DNA from: Cercospora beticola | Taxonomy: Eukaryota > Ascomycota > Dothideomycetes > Mycosphaerellales > Mycosphaerellaceae | Direction of reading: 5' to 3' | Length of the DNA: 64,000 bases | NCBI RefSeq assembly: GCF_033473495.1 | Contig: NC_088937.1 | Location: 1,736,001-1,800,000, forward strand | Shown: positions 1 through 10,142 of the stretch, piece by piece | Numbering within the stretch: position 1 is the stretch's first letter | Layout: every line of letters begins with the position of its first letter | The notes under the pieces: generated by a model | Database searches by the model: none | The model's input: only the letters and a program-made list of their open reading frames with translations | What the model was told of the DNA's origin: nothing | Program-made: the position numbers and the translations under genes

Positions 1-3000
1 TACTTTTCCGTGCCAAGAGTGTCGAGAAGCCTGCCCGGTTGTCGAACAAGCATCCCACCCAATTCGAACGCATTTGGTTCGTGTTTGGTACCAATCCGAA
101 GCAGAAACGTATTGGCTTCGTGACCAAAGTCGACGTAGTCGAAAATGTCGCCGAACGTCTGCTGTCCATCACCTAGATAGCATGACCGAGGCGCAACGAA
201 TTTTGTCTGTGCAACCTTGTCTCCACGCCTAAGATCTGAGGTAGGGACTATCGGCGCATTGCTCAACCTCTCGGCGAGATCGCCATTAGGACCGATCTCA
301 GTGAGCCTACCCGCAAAGTATCCGAAGAGGACTTGGGCCTGTGAAGCGTTTGAGGGAGGAGTCTTAATCAGCTTGTCAGCACACTTCTCGATTGGAGGAT
401 CCAATGCAACGCCAAAGAGAGCATGGTGCTGTTGCAGATCTTGACGCAAGATGCGGAACCCGAGAATCGATGCTTTTGGGTTGGCATACAGCTGCGATGG
501 TCGTCCGACCATATTTGGTTTCTCGCCAGGGAGTGCCTCAACAGGCAGGAAAGCTGTTTGTATCTCCGCGACGGCAAATTTGTGGTACCCATACTGAAAT
601 GCATTGACAATCCAGTAGTCGAGAGTATGCTTCTGCAAATCGCTGCCTACGATGGCCTTCGAAAGAATGTTGACAAGTTCAGGGACTGCCGGGTACGGTT
701 GCAGGCCGAGCGACCTCAGGAATCTACCCTCCGCAGTCGATGGTCGATACTGCCCTGGCCATTGCAGCACCGGAAGAGCCAGGCGCCGAATCTTGTCATC
801 CGGCTCGAAGAGCTCAGAGAGACGGTACAGTCTGCCCTTGTCACTCTGATCGCCACTGCGTGACTCTGCGGGACATGTAGGCGTCTGCTGCAAGCGTTTC
901 ATGTCTTCTGCGGGGATGTCGTCTTTGACCGAAACAAGATATTTGATCAGATCGACGTGGCTCCATTTCGCTTCATCTGCTGCGCCGGTGGTCGATTTCG
1001 CCATCAGCCGCTCAAATACTACATTCAGCTCGACCGTTTTCCGCACACCAAGCGCGTTGAGAAACTTCTCTTTCACTCCCTGTAAACCAGTGATGGTGGG
1101 CAGGTTGTCGAAAAGCTTGACGCTTCCAAAATAGGCCTGAGGAGGTCTACGCATGCCGAGCTTCGTGGGTATAACTGTGCGAGGAATCAAGAGTTCTTGC
1201 ACGCTCTGCTTTGATGACTGTGAAAGTGCATCCCAGCCTTTCGATACGACGGGAAGGATTTGCGAAGCCACAGCTGGATTTGATGTCGGGCTGCCGTTGG
1301 CTCCGAATCCTCTGCCATCGCTTTCAATGATCCAACGTAGCCATGGTACGAGCTGAAGCTCATCCCAGCCAATCGATTGAAGCTGTGAAGGTGCTAGCCC
1401 CTTCGTGAATCGGAAGGGAATGGTTTGTGGAGGAGTTGGTAGATCGACGGGTATCTTCGCACTGTTGACGAAAGTGTTGACCTGGCCGAGTTGCAGCACT
1501 GGGCTGCCAGACATGCTGATCATCTCCTCGCCGAACGTCGCGACCGTGCCATCGAATAGCATCTGTACAGCGTCTGCATCCATTTCCTGCCTGGAAACTT
1601 TGGTACACGCCCATTTGATGAGCTCCGTGAGCTGCTTTTCGGTGAGCGCCTGTGCTTCCAACTCCTTCTTGATATCCCCAGTAGTGATGTCGGAAAGAAG
1701 TCCATAATCTCGCAACTTCGTCAGAAATTCGTTCGCTTTGGCCATTAATTCATCCGGAATCACCGGAATCCCCTCCACAAAGCTCAAGTCTTCCGTGGCA
1801 ACACGTACTTGTTGGCTCGGCAGGACACCACGCGTTGACAGCACATCGATACTGGATTTCTGGTTGCATGTCCAGAAGGCTTCTTCGATGTATTGTCCAA
1901 CCTTCAGAGACGGTGTTGATTCTTGAAAGTTGTACTGCTTATAGGTGTGAACTGCAGATGGCATGACCTCCGAGATATCAGCCCAAGCCACCTTTTTGCG
2001 GCCAGCGACGGCCATATTTCTCTCAATTTTGGCACGCAGCTCAGCCATGTCGCCTGTATATGCTATGCGACACGCGATGCCCGCCACCCGAAGCATTTCC
2101 ACGTTCCAGTCTCGCACATATCGTGCGTTCAAATCAATGCTCTCTCGTTCCACTGTCGGTATCACCGAGGGAGCAGAAATGTGTGCAAGTAAGCCGGTTG
2201 TCTGTGCCGTGGGGAACCCGATAAATATCTTTCCGTTCTTCGTCGGAAGTACCGAAGAGAATATTTCCGTAGCTTTCGAAGCACTCCCGCCAGATGTGGT
2301 GCTCATTGAGGCCGTGGATTCGTCGTACGAAGATGTCAGTATTGATATTCGCGTGCGTTTCGGAGGAGGCTTCTTGGTTGCACGCTCAAGCTCTGCAGAG
2401 AGTTGTCGACTGACGTTGGTTTGAATACTGACAGTGCTGATGCGAAGGAAAACGGTCGCTGTGCTGTATCCAGCTAAATCTTCCAGTATGGCCTGCTGCA
2501 GCGCATCTTCCTCCTTTTGTGCTTTCCGAGTGCTTGCTGAAGCAGTCGCCCCTCCAGTAAGCCTGCCAAAGAAAGATCTCAGACTAGAACCAGCATCTGT
2601 CTGCTGCTGTGTAGCCAACGGAGCGGCAGTCTGTGTGCGCCGGTTCCAGCCCACCACGTTCATCCATCGCGCATCGATTTGCGCATTTTGATACTCCACG
2701 TCCGTGATCTTCATGAGGCCGTCTCTCGTCTGAGGATTGACGTCATTGGGGATCTTGATGTTCGCAGCTGGCGCCATCTTCTTGTTCAGGGTGAGCAAAT
2801 TCCATTGGTCCAGGTATAGTTCAATGCATTCCAAGCCAACAAATGTAAGACTCGTGGCTAGAAACTGACAGATGCTCAGGAGCTGCGGCACGGGCGTCGT
2901 TTGGCTACGGTAGTCTAACAAGAAGGTAGTACCTTGCACATCGCCATCCGCCAGCTTGCCTCTGCGTGTGAACAGGGAGTCTTTCTTCCAGTAGAACGCC

Positions 3001-3458
3001 ATGGACTGATTGCCGGAGCTCACGAATGGAGATTCGCAATCAGCAAAGACTGAATAGAAACCCACTCCGAACGCGCCAATCTTGGTCTCATCCGGATTGC
3101 CCTCGGCGATGCGCTTCAGGCGCTGCCAGTCCGTCTCTTTGAAATGCTCGCCATCGTTGGAAACCACCAACGTCTTTAGGGTGTGGTGCAAAATAGTGTG
3201 TTGCAGATGCTGAGCAGGGTCGGCTGATTGTGGCAGTGGCACTGTCGCTGAAGGCAACGTTTCGAATCGTATCGTGACCTTTCGTGCTTGGGCGTCGGCG
3301 GCGTTCTGGATGAGCTCTCGGAGCGTAGTCCACTCGCCCGAATAACGTGCCAGTACTTTATCGATCAGGGCGCGAGTGTTGACAGTGACGGCTTCCTCAT
3401 CTTCAACGCTGTTCATCGTCTGCTCTCGCAGCCTCGCGAGGCCCTGCGAGGCAGCCAT
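1..3458 (-). CDS. HSP90-like (GHKL) ATPase-domain protein, DUF3684/sacsin type, 3' end outside window
   Basis: The reading frame opens with ATG at 3458 and stays open to the window edge, giving about 1150 residues without a stop or an obvious intron; the C-terminus lies beyond position 1. Near the N-terminus the protein reads LRELIQNAADAQ, the Glu/Asn/Asp helix of GHKL ATPases, and about 60 residues later KIGAFGVGFYSVF, the glycine-rich ATP-lid motif. Both are typical of HSP90, sacsin and the large fungal proteins annotated DUF3684. Family members are usually longer than this fragment. The cellular role of the fungal family is not established; a chaperone-like ATPase is an inference from the fold. 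It is divergent from CSE1, separated by about 0.6 kb. The start is supported by the motif position and by the lack of upstream in-frame coding. Confidence 0.82.
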   Translation of the reverse strand, partial: MAASQGLARLREQTMNSVEDEEAVTVNTRALIDKVLARYSGEWTTLRELIQNAADAQARKVTIRFETLPSATVPLPQSADPAQHLQHTILHHTLKTLVVSNDGEHFKETDWQRLKRIAEGNPDETKIGAFGVGFYSVFADCESPFVSSGNQSMAFYWKKDSLFTRRGKLADGDVQGTTFLLDYRSQTTPVPQLLSICQFLATSLTFVGLECIELYLDQWNLLTLNKKMAPAANIKIPNDVNPQTRDGLMKITDVEYQNAQIDARWMNVVGWNRRTQTAAPLATQQQTDAGSSLRSFFGRLTGGATASASTRKAQKEEDALQQAILEDLAGYSTATVFLRISTVSIQTNVSRQLSAELERATKKPPPKRTRISILTSSYDESTASMSTTSGGSASKATEIFSSVLPTKNGKIFIGFPTAQTTGLLAHISAPSVIPTVERESIDLNARYVRDWNVEMLRVAGIACRIAYTGDMAELRAKIERNMAVAGRKKVAWADISEVMPSAVHTYKQYNFQESTPSLKVGQYIEEAFWTCNQKSSIDVLSTRGVLPSQQVRVATEDLSFVEGIPVIPDELMAKANEFLTKLRDYGLLSDITTGDIKKELEAQALTEKQLTELIKWACTKVSRQEMDADAVQMLFDGTVATFGEEMISMSGSPVLQLGQVNTFVNSAKIPVDLPTPPQTIPFRFTKGLAPSQLQSIGWDELQLVPWLRWIIESDGRGFGANGSPTSNPAVASQILPVVSKGWDALSQSSKQSVQELLIPRTVIPTKLGMRRPPQAYFGSVKLFDNLPTITGLQGVKEKFLNALGVRKTVELNVVFERLMAKSTTGAADEAKWSHVDLIKYLVSVKDDIPAEDMKRLQQTPTCPAESRSGDQSDKGRLYRLSELFEPDDKIRRLALPVLQWPGQYRPSTAEGRFLRSLGLQPYPAVPELVNILSKAIVGSDLQKHTLDYWIVNAFQYGYHKFAVAEIQTAFLPVEALPGEKPNMVGRPSQLYANPKASILGFRILRQDLQQHHALFGVALDPPIEKCADKLIKTPPSNASQAQVLFGYFAGRLTEIGPNGDLAERLSNAPIVPTSDLRRGDKVAQTKFVAPRSCYLGDGQQTFGDIFDYVDFGHEANTFLLRIGTKHEPNAFELGGMLVRQPGRLLDTLGTEK

Positions 3459-4075
3459 GGTGGGAACGAGTGACACAGATGTCGCCCTGGTGTTGTACGC
3501 TCAGGACATGTTCGATGGGAGAAGGAGTTACTCAGATTCAGACGATACTCGAGGTGGCGGAGATGTACTAGAAGGGCGTGGTGATGCGGCGAAGGGTGGA
3601 GGGTTGTTACGAAGAGAGTGGCGGAGGGTCACGCTGGAGGCAGATCTTAAGTCCGACGCCCGCTGGCTTCTCGCGAGCGGAGCGGGAGCGTGCGGGAAGC
3701 TTCGAGTGAGTGAGGAAGCGAGTGAACGGCAGTGACACTCGCTCGTCGCCACAGCGGCGTTGTGTCTTCACGTAACAGAGAAGTGAGAGTGAGAGTCGGA
3801 GTATCAAGACTACGGATTCCGTCACTTCTGTTCAGGGCAAGGCGGGCAGGGATGCGGCGGCTCGTTTCGCAGAGCCGCATGCAAGTCCAAACTTTATCTG
3901 CGGCGTTGTTTGTGGGACAGCCCGCTAGTTCGAGCTGCTGCTGGTCGTCTGTTTCGTTCGTAGTTTGTCCGAGCAACGACTTTCTCGGCCATCTTCCTCT
4001 CGTTTGCTCTGTTCCCTCTCCCACCTGTCCACACTCCGACCTGCACGCAATACTCACAGCACCGTCTCGCGCACA
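3459..4075. promoter_or_regulatory. divergent intergenic region, HSP90-like ATPase / CSE1
   Basis: This stretch of about 617 bp lies between two head-to-head start codons, so it must carry both promoters. It has purine-rich runs near 3780-3800 and a pyrimidine-rich stretch (3985-4030) just before the CSE1 start. I see no clear TATA box and no credible coding frame. Confidence 0.5.
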
Positions 4076-7032
4076 ATGGCTGTGTCACTGCAGGGCGTGG
4101 CAGATCTGCTCAAGGCCAGTCTGAACCCCTCGCAGCGAGCTCAAGGTACGCATATACTAGCTTCTCACAGGGCCTACGCACAAATCCAACTGACCACCTC
4201 ATCTCCACAGCCGAAGCATCACTCAAAGCTGAGGAGGCAAAGCCTGGCTTCTCGCTCTCACTCCTCCAAATCGTTGCCACAGACTCCTTCGAACTCAACA
4301 TCCGACTCTCCAGCGCTCTGTTATTCAAAAACTTTGTGAAGCGAAATTGGGTCGACGAGAACGGGACACACAAGCTTCCGGACAATGAGGTGAACACAAT
4401 CAAGAGCGAGCTCATTGGGCTCATGGTACGAGTGCCTCCAAATATCCAGGCGCAGCTAGGTGATGCTATTAGCGTCATTGCAGACAGTGACTTCTGGGAG
4501 CGGTGGAACACACTCGTGGATGATCTGGTGTCAAGACTGACCCCAGATAATGCTACCGTCAACAATGGTGTACTACAGGTGGCTCATTCTATCTTCAAGC
4601 GATGGGAGCCACTCTACCGCTCTGACGACCTGTACACCGAGATCAACCATGTTCTCTCCAAATTCGCGGCACCCTTCCTTCAGCTCTGGGAGAACACCGA
4701 CAGACAAATCACACAAAACCAGAGCAACCCAGCAGTGCTCAAAGCACACTACGCGACCCTTGATCTCATTCTCAAGCTGGTCTACGATCTATCGACCCAC
4801 GATATGCCTCCACAATTCGAAGAGTCTCTTCCTGCCGTATCTGGCCTGCTGCACAAATATTTGACCTACGAGAACGCCGCGCTGAACACTGATGATGAGT
4901 CCGAAGCTGGTCCGCTGGAATACGTAAGAGCAGGTGTCTTCAAGGTTCTGAATTTGTACACTCGGAAGTACGACGATGAGTTCAAGCCACACGTACCACA
5001 ATTCATCGGAACATCTTGGACGTTCTTGACAAATATCGGACCGGAAGCCAAGTACGATCTCGTGGTCAGCAGAGCGCTGGAGTTCTTGACTACCATCGCT
5101 AGCATTCCAGAGCATGCACAGAGCTTCAACAATGCCGATGTGCTTGGACAAGTGACGGAGAAGGTCGTTATACCAAATCTGTCTTTGCGAGAATCGGACA
5201 TTGAAACGTTCGAGGATGAGCCTATCGAATACATTCGCAGGGATCTGGAGGGTTCAGACGAAGATACGAGGCGCAGAGCTGCCACCAACTTCTTGCGGAA
5301 ACTGCAGGAACAATTCGAAAAGCCTGTGACAGATGTGGTCACACAATACATCAACCACTTTCTCGCAGAGTACTCAAAAGACCGCGAGGCGAACTGGAAG
5401 TCGAAGGATACTGCCGTGCACCTTTTCTCCTCCATCGCAGCGAAGGGTGCAGCAACAGCCGCCAAAGGTGTCTTGAGCGTCAACCCCAACACGGACGTGA
5501 TCAGCTTCTTTCAGACCAATGTGGCAGAAGACCTGACAAACGCCAATGCACAGCCATTGCTAAAGGTTGATGCCATAAAATACTTGTACATCTTCCGCAG
5601 CATCCTCTCGGCAGAACAGTGGCAAGCGGCGTTTCCACTTCTCGTGCAGCACCTGAACTCGTCGAACTACGTGGTCTACACGTATGCTGCCGTGGCAGTC
5701 GACCGCGCCCTCTATCTCACGAACGATCAGCGGCAACCCATCATTCCACGAGATAGCATCCTCCCACTGGCCAAAGACCTACTGCAACACCTTTTCACCC
5801 TCATCACCAAAGACTCCAAACCTGAGAAGGTTCAGGAGAATGAATTTTTGATGAAATGTGTAATGCGAGTCTTGATCGTGATCCGCGATGGTCTTGTGCA
5901 AATCCTGGACCTGGTCCTGACAAATCTCGTCAACATCACCGAAGTCATTCGTCACAACCCATCAAACCCAGGATTCTGCTACTACCACTTCGAATCTTTG
6001 GGAGCTACAATTCGATTTGCTGGCCCAGTTCAGCCGGAGAAAATTGAAAACACCTTGTTCCCCGTGTTCATGGAAGTCTTGCAATCATCAGTGGAAGAGT
6101 TCACACCCTACATCTTCCAGCTGTATGCCCAGATCGTTGCGAGCAGTCCCTCAGGGACGATCTCGCCGAATTTCCAGCAGCTCGTGGGACCCATCCTCAC
6201 ACCTAGCATGTGGGACAGCAAAGGCAACGTTCCTGCCTTGACGCGGCTGCTCCTCGAAATCGTACCTCGCGGCGCTCAGCAGATCGCCACTGCTGGGCAG
6301 ACTGAGGCTGTGCTCTTGGTGTTCCAGAAGCTTGTGGCCAGCAAGGCATACGAGGGATACGCTATGGACATCATCGAGATGGTAGTCAAGAGCTTCCCAC
6401 CCAGCGCGCTAGAGAACTACTGGCCTACAATCTTGCAGCTTATGTTCCATCGTCTCACAAACACAAAGACCGAGCAATTCACCCTCCGCTTCGTGCGTTT
6501 CTACCATCTGGTGTCCGCGCTTAGTGACCAAGGTCTCGGCGCTGATTTCTTCATTGCAAAGGCCGATGCTGTGCAGGCAAATGCTTTCACACCTCTCTAC
6601 ACTGGCATTATCCTCCCTGATACGCAGAAACTCAGCAGGCCATTCGATCGCAAGACGGCTTGTTTGTCGCTGACGCGGACCCTCGCTGACAGTCAGGCGT
6701 TCGTGGAGAGATACGCCAAACGTGGCTGGACAATCACCTGTGAGGCATTGTTGAAGCTCCTCATCAACCCACCTTTGCCGCCCGCCGCAGATGACAACGT
6801 GATTGAGGATCGAGATGTCGATGAACTGGGCTTTGGAGCGGCTTTTACACAGCTCAATACATGCAAGCGACCCTCTCAAGACCCTTGGCCGGAGGTGCAA
6901 GACGTGAAGGCCTGGGTTGGCACCACACTTCGAGAAGCAGACAAGAAACACAATGGTCGCATCGGGCAGTTCGTCAACGAGAAGCTTGATGCACAAGGGA
7001 AGGCAGCTCTCCAGCAGGTCATGTCCGGGTAG
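4076..7032 (+). CDS. CSE1: importin-alpha re-exporter (exportin-2, Cse1/CAS)
   Basis: Two exons, 4076-4145 and 4211-7032, encode 963 residues, the usual Cse1 length of about 960. The 65-bp intron has a GTACG donor and a CACAG acceptor. Splicing joins SQRAQ to AEASLK, followed by EEAKPGFSLSLLQIV, the importin-beta N-terminal repeat of Cse1. The rest is helical HEAT-repeat sequence, with the conserved CSE1 segment KYLYIFRS and the C-terminal block around DRKTACLSLTRTLADS. In all studied eukaryotes the protein binds RanGTP and returns importin-alpha from nucleus to cytoplasm. The start is the first in-frame ATG that gives the conserved N-terminus. Nothing in the sequence suggests unusual regulation or damage. 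Confidence 0.96.
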
Positions 7033-7886
7033 AGAGTTTGCATGGGTAGGGCCTCGGAGGTCATCAACGAAAGCGCGGCGTTGTGGCAGGAAAAGGATAG
7101 CGGAGGGTGCTTATGATACCACGGGCGAATGCATACGATGCCGCCCAGCGTTGAGTTAGGCCTGTAAGTAGGTCAGTTACCCCAGTTGTGCTCCCACATT
7201 TTGTTCGACAGAGCGCTGTTCATCTTGCATGTTTTCTGAGTGTCGTCGCGTGCCGCACCAAAGCACGGATGTTGCTTTCAGCCAATGCGAAGCAGCTTTC
7301 GGCGAGACCCACTTTCCCACTCTTGACTCCCAGAGCTCGCGACGGCGGCAGCATCACCAACATGTGCCTGGTATCACCCGCGTGGCACAACCTCATAACT
7401 GAACAGCATGCTCTGTAAGAGAACACGTCAATGCATTCTCGCTGTCGACCACGGCACGGATTGTATCTTCCGCAGTGCGCTGTCATACCGCAGTCCTCAT
7501 GCCGTCGCATCGCCACAGCACATCCCATACCACTCTTTCTCCGCCTCACCAACATCGCCGACATTCATCTCGCCTGAGCGCAGCATCGCGTCTGGAGTCT
7601 CCAGAAATTCTGCAACATGACAAGCCAGCGCAGAGCCAGAGTGCTGCCGTTGCCCCCACTCTATGCAAGCAAGAGGCACAGCAGGCGCCTATTTGAATCT
7701 TAGCCGCCCAGAGCTGCAGTATCCTTGGACAGAAGGTTTTTGAAGTGGCAGGTATATACTATGCTTGCTATCCTGTTCCACCATGCTCGATCCTGATACA
7801 CTCGTTTCCTTTTTTGTTGTTGCTGACTGCAGAATATACTGGCCATTCGTTGGGCTTTCTTGGACATACGGGAGGTGTGACCGAGT
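7033..7886. other. intergenic region after CSE1
   Basis: About 850 bp between the CSE1 stop and the membrane-protein start. It should hold the CSE1 3' UTR and the downstream promoter. The open frames here are short and unlike any family I know. No repeat, tRNA or clear promoter motif was recognised. Confidence 0.4.
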
Positions 7887-10142
7887 ATGAAACAATCTCG
7901 CGATAATGGCGCCCATTCAGGACCTTTCGTTCTCCGCTGGCGGGCTCCATTGGTTATGCTATCGTCTCTGATTGTGGGCGTGGCATTTGCTGTGGGACAT
8001 CATGCGTTCTACGCTTCCTTGGTCGGGACATCGGTATCTTCAAGCCCTATCAAGCTCGTTGGCTGGACCACGACTCAACAACAGGTTAATGTCGCAATCG
8101 GCACGGCTCTTGCTTTCGGGTTCAAAGCCAGTCTCATATTGGCCTGTAGCACGGCCTATATGCAACTGGTGTTCGGCGCACTCAATACAGAAACTTTCAA
8201 GCTGTCACAGCTGGACAATTGGTTTGGGGGCCTTAACGACTTCTGGTCTCTCCTGTGTGTCGGCACCTATTGGAGGTATCCTCTGCTCACGCTAGTGGCA
8301 TTGACTTGTTGGTTGCTACCTCTGGCTGCGATCATTTCTCCTGCGTCACTCTCAGTGGTGTTTGATCGTATACATCCGTCTCCCAGTCGAGATGCGCTTG
8401 CGCCCCAACCAGCGTTCGACAGTCTGGCATTGGCACAGTACGTCTTGAGTCCGAACGAAGCTGGGAAATCCATAGGCTGGATTGGTCCAAGCGATGAAGT
8501 GTCCCGCATAGCCATTGCGTCTGCAACACAAGGCATCATACTGCCAATTGAACCACCGGGGACGAATGCCACGTGGCAGGACACCATTGTTGCTCCAAGA
8601 CTTGCATGCGAGGACACCAATCTAGATTTACAACGAGAGATCAGGGACAATCTGATTGACTTCTACAAGAATATCACGAACAATATGGATTGGGATGGCT
8701 GGACTACGATTATGTTCGACTATCTGGCTTGGAGCGCTTACTCGGACGACCTACTTCCCACGCCATTCAAGAACGACATCTACAATGGCTGGACACTGCA
8801 GGATGCCTTGAACAGCGATGCAAGAGATCCGTACAACAATGGCAGAGCCACTGACATATTCTTTGCAATCCTTCCTCGAGCCACGTGGGAGCTGCCGCCA
8901 TCGGACCATGGATTTTCGTTGACAGCATCGTATGAAAACAGGACCACCGATCCTGAGGTCAAGGCTGAGAACCAAAGACTCCTCATGGACTGGTATTGGG
9001 AAGAATCTACGATGCTCCATTGCAGAATATTGCCTACTGTCTATACTCTCAACTTCACATATAGTGGTCCAAACCAGGCACAGCACATTGACGTACTGGA
9101 CATGAAAGATTCTGTTGAGCTTGACTCCAACAGCACAAGTGTGCAGGCAAATGGCCCCTACTATAGCTTTGTCAGCGAGAACCCCAGTACTGCCACAGTT
9201 CTGGCGGGCGCTGCTGTCGCTGCCACAAGATCAAGTTCCCTGCCCGCCAGGTTCAGTACCAGTACGTCTGCCCCTACCATAACGGCAAGAAGCACGATTC
9301 CCGATCGACCACTACGTCTCAAAGCCAGGTATGCTGAGTGGAACGTCGATGTGTCGAATATCACCCAGCTGGCCCAGCATTCACTGCGACTTTCCTCATG
9401 GGGTGCAATACAGCAAGCCGCCATGGGCCTGTTCTTGGGAGCATCCAAATCGCAAAGTGGGAACGCAGGGAGAGCGTTTATCCACACAGGATTTAGTGGT
9501 GCCATAGGCTCGATGAGCTTTGACACTCGGGCTTTCACCACTGCTCTCTCAGAAAGTCGAGAACTGGGACAGCTTGTTGGCCCTCCTCCTACGGCGGAAG
9601 ACATCACGAATGCGACCTCAGGTCTAGCATTCGACCAGGCCGCAAGTCTTCTGCCGAATGTCACCAAGTCTGTCGCAAGACCATTGAAGGTGGTGATGGA
9701 AGAGATGTACTTTAACATTACGCTTTCAATGGCGAGTAACAAAAACCATCAGTACAATCCTGATAGTCCACTGGCCCCACCAACGACTCGAATAACTGAG
9801 GTACTGTACGGCAACGTGTATAGCTATTCGATGGATAAGCTGTGGCTGGCATACGGGATCGCGATTGGGATCTCTGTGCTCAATCTGATTGTGGGCTTCG
9901 CTGCTCTGTTGCGGACCGGAGCTTCATTCACAGATAACTTCTCGACAATTATTCGGATTGCCAGGAATGCAACCATCGAGGCTGACTTGTATGAGGAGCA
10001 CTTGCCTGGTAAAGATTCCTTGCCCAAGCACATGGCTGACGCTGAACTGCGATTGCGCAAGAGTGATCAATTGCTTGATCCCAAGCATCACGGGCGCGTG
10101 ACCGTTACTGAGCGACGCCCATCGAGTGACCTGGGAAGCTGA
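7887..10142 (+). CDS. multi-pass membrane protein with large glycosylated ectodomain, function unknown
   Basis: A single exon of 751 residues. Hydrophobic segments lie near residues 22-45, 72-95 and 130-152, and a fourth near 650-673 (LWLAYGIAIGISVLNLIVGF). Between the third and fourth lies a segment of about 500 residues with many N-linked glycosylation sequons (NATW, NRTT, NFTY, NITQ, NVTK, NITL), so it is probably outside the cell or in the secretory lumen. The 75-residue tail after the last segment is hydrophilic and charged. The architecture matches a widespread family of uncharacterised Pezizomycotina membrane proteins; I know no assigned function. No channel, transporter or enzyme motif is visible. 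The ATG at 7887 precedes the first membrane segment directly and is a natural start. Confidence 0.85.
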   Translation: MKQSRDNGAHSGPFVLRWRAPLVMLSSLIVGVAFAVGHHAFYASLVGTSVSSSPIKLVGWTTTQQQVNVAIGTALAFGFKASLILACSTAYMQLVFGALNTETFKLSQLDNWFGGLNDFWSLLCVGTYWRYPLLTLVALTCWLLPLAAIISPASLSVVFDRIHPSPSRDALAPQPAFDSLALAQYVLSPNEAGKSIGWIGPSDEVSRIAIASATQGIILPIEPPGTNATWQDTIVAPRLACEDTNLDLQREIRDNLIDFYKNITNNMDWDGWTTIMFDYLAWSAYSDDLLPTPFKNDIYNGWTLQDALNSDARDPYNNGRATDIFFAILPRATWELPPSDHGFSLTASYENRTTDPEVKAENQRLLMDWYWEESTMLHCRILPTVYTLNFTYSGPNQAQHIDVLDMKDSVELDSNSTSVQANGPYYSFVSENPSTATVLAGAAVAATRSSSLPARFSTSTSAPTITARSTIPDRPLRLKARYAEWNVDVSNITQLAQHSLRLSSWGAIQQAAMGLFLGASKSQSGNAGRAFIHTGFSGAIGSMSFDTRAFTTALSESRELGQLVGPPPTAEDITNATSGLAFDQAASLLPNVTKSVARPLKVVMEEMYFNITLSMASNKNHQYNPDSPLAPPTTRITEVLYGNVYSYSMDKLWLAYGIAIGISVLNLIVGFAALLRTGASFTDNFSTIIRIARNATIEADLYEEHLPGKDSLPKHMADAELRLRKSDQLLDPKHHGRVTVTERRPSSDLGS

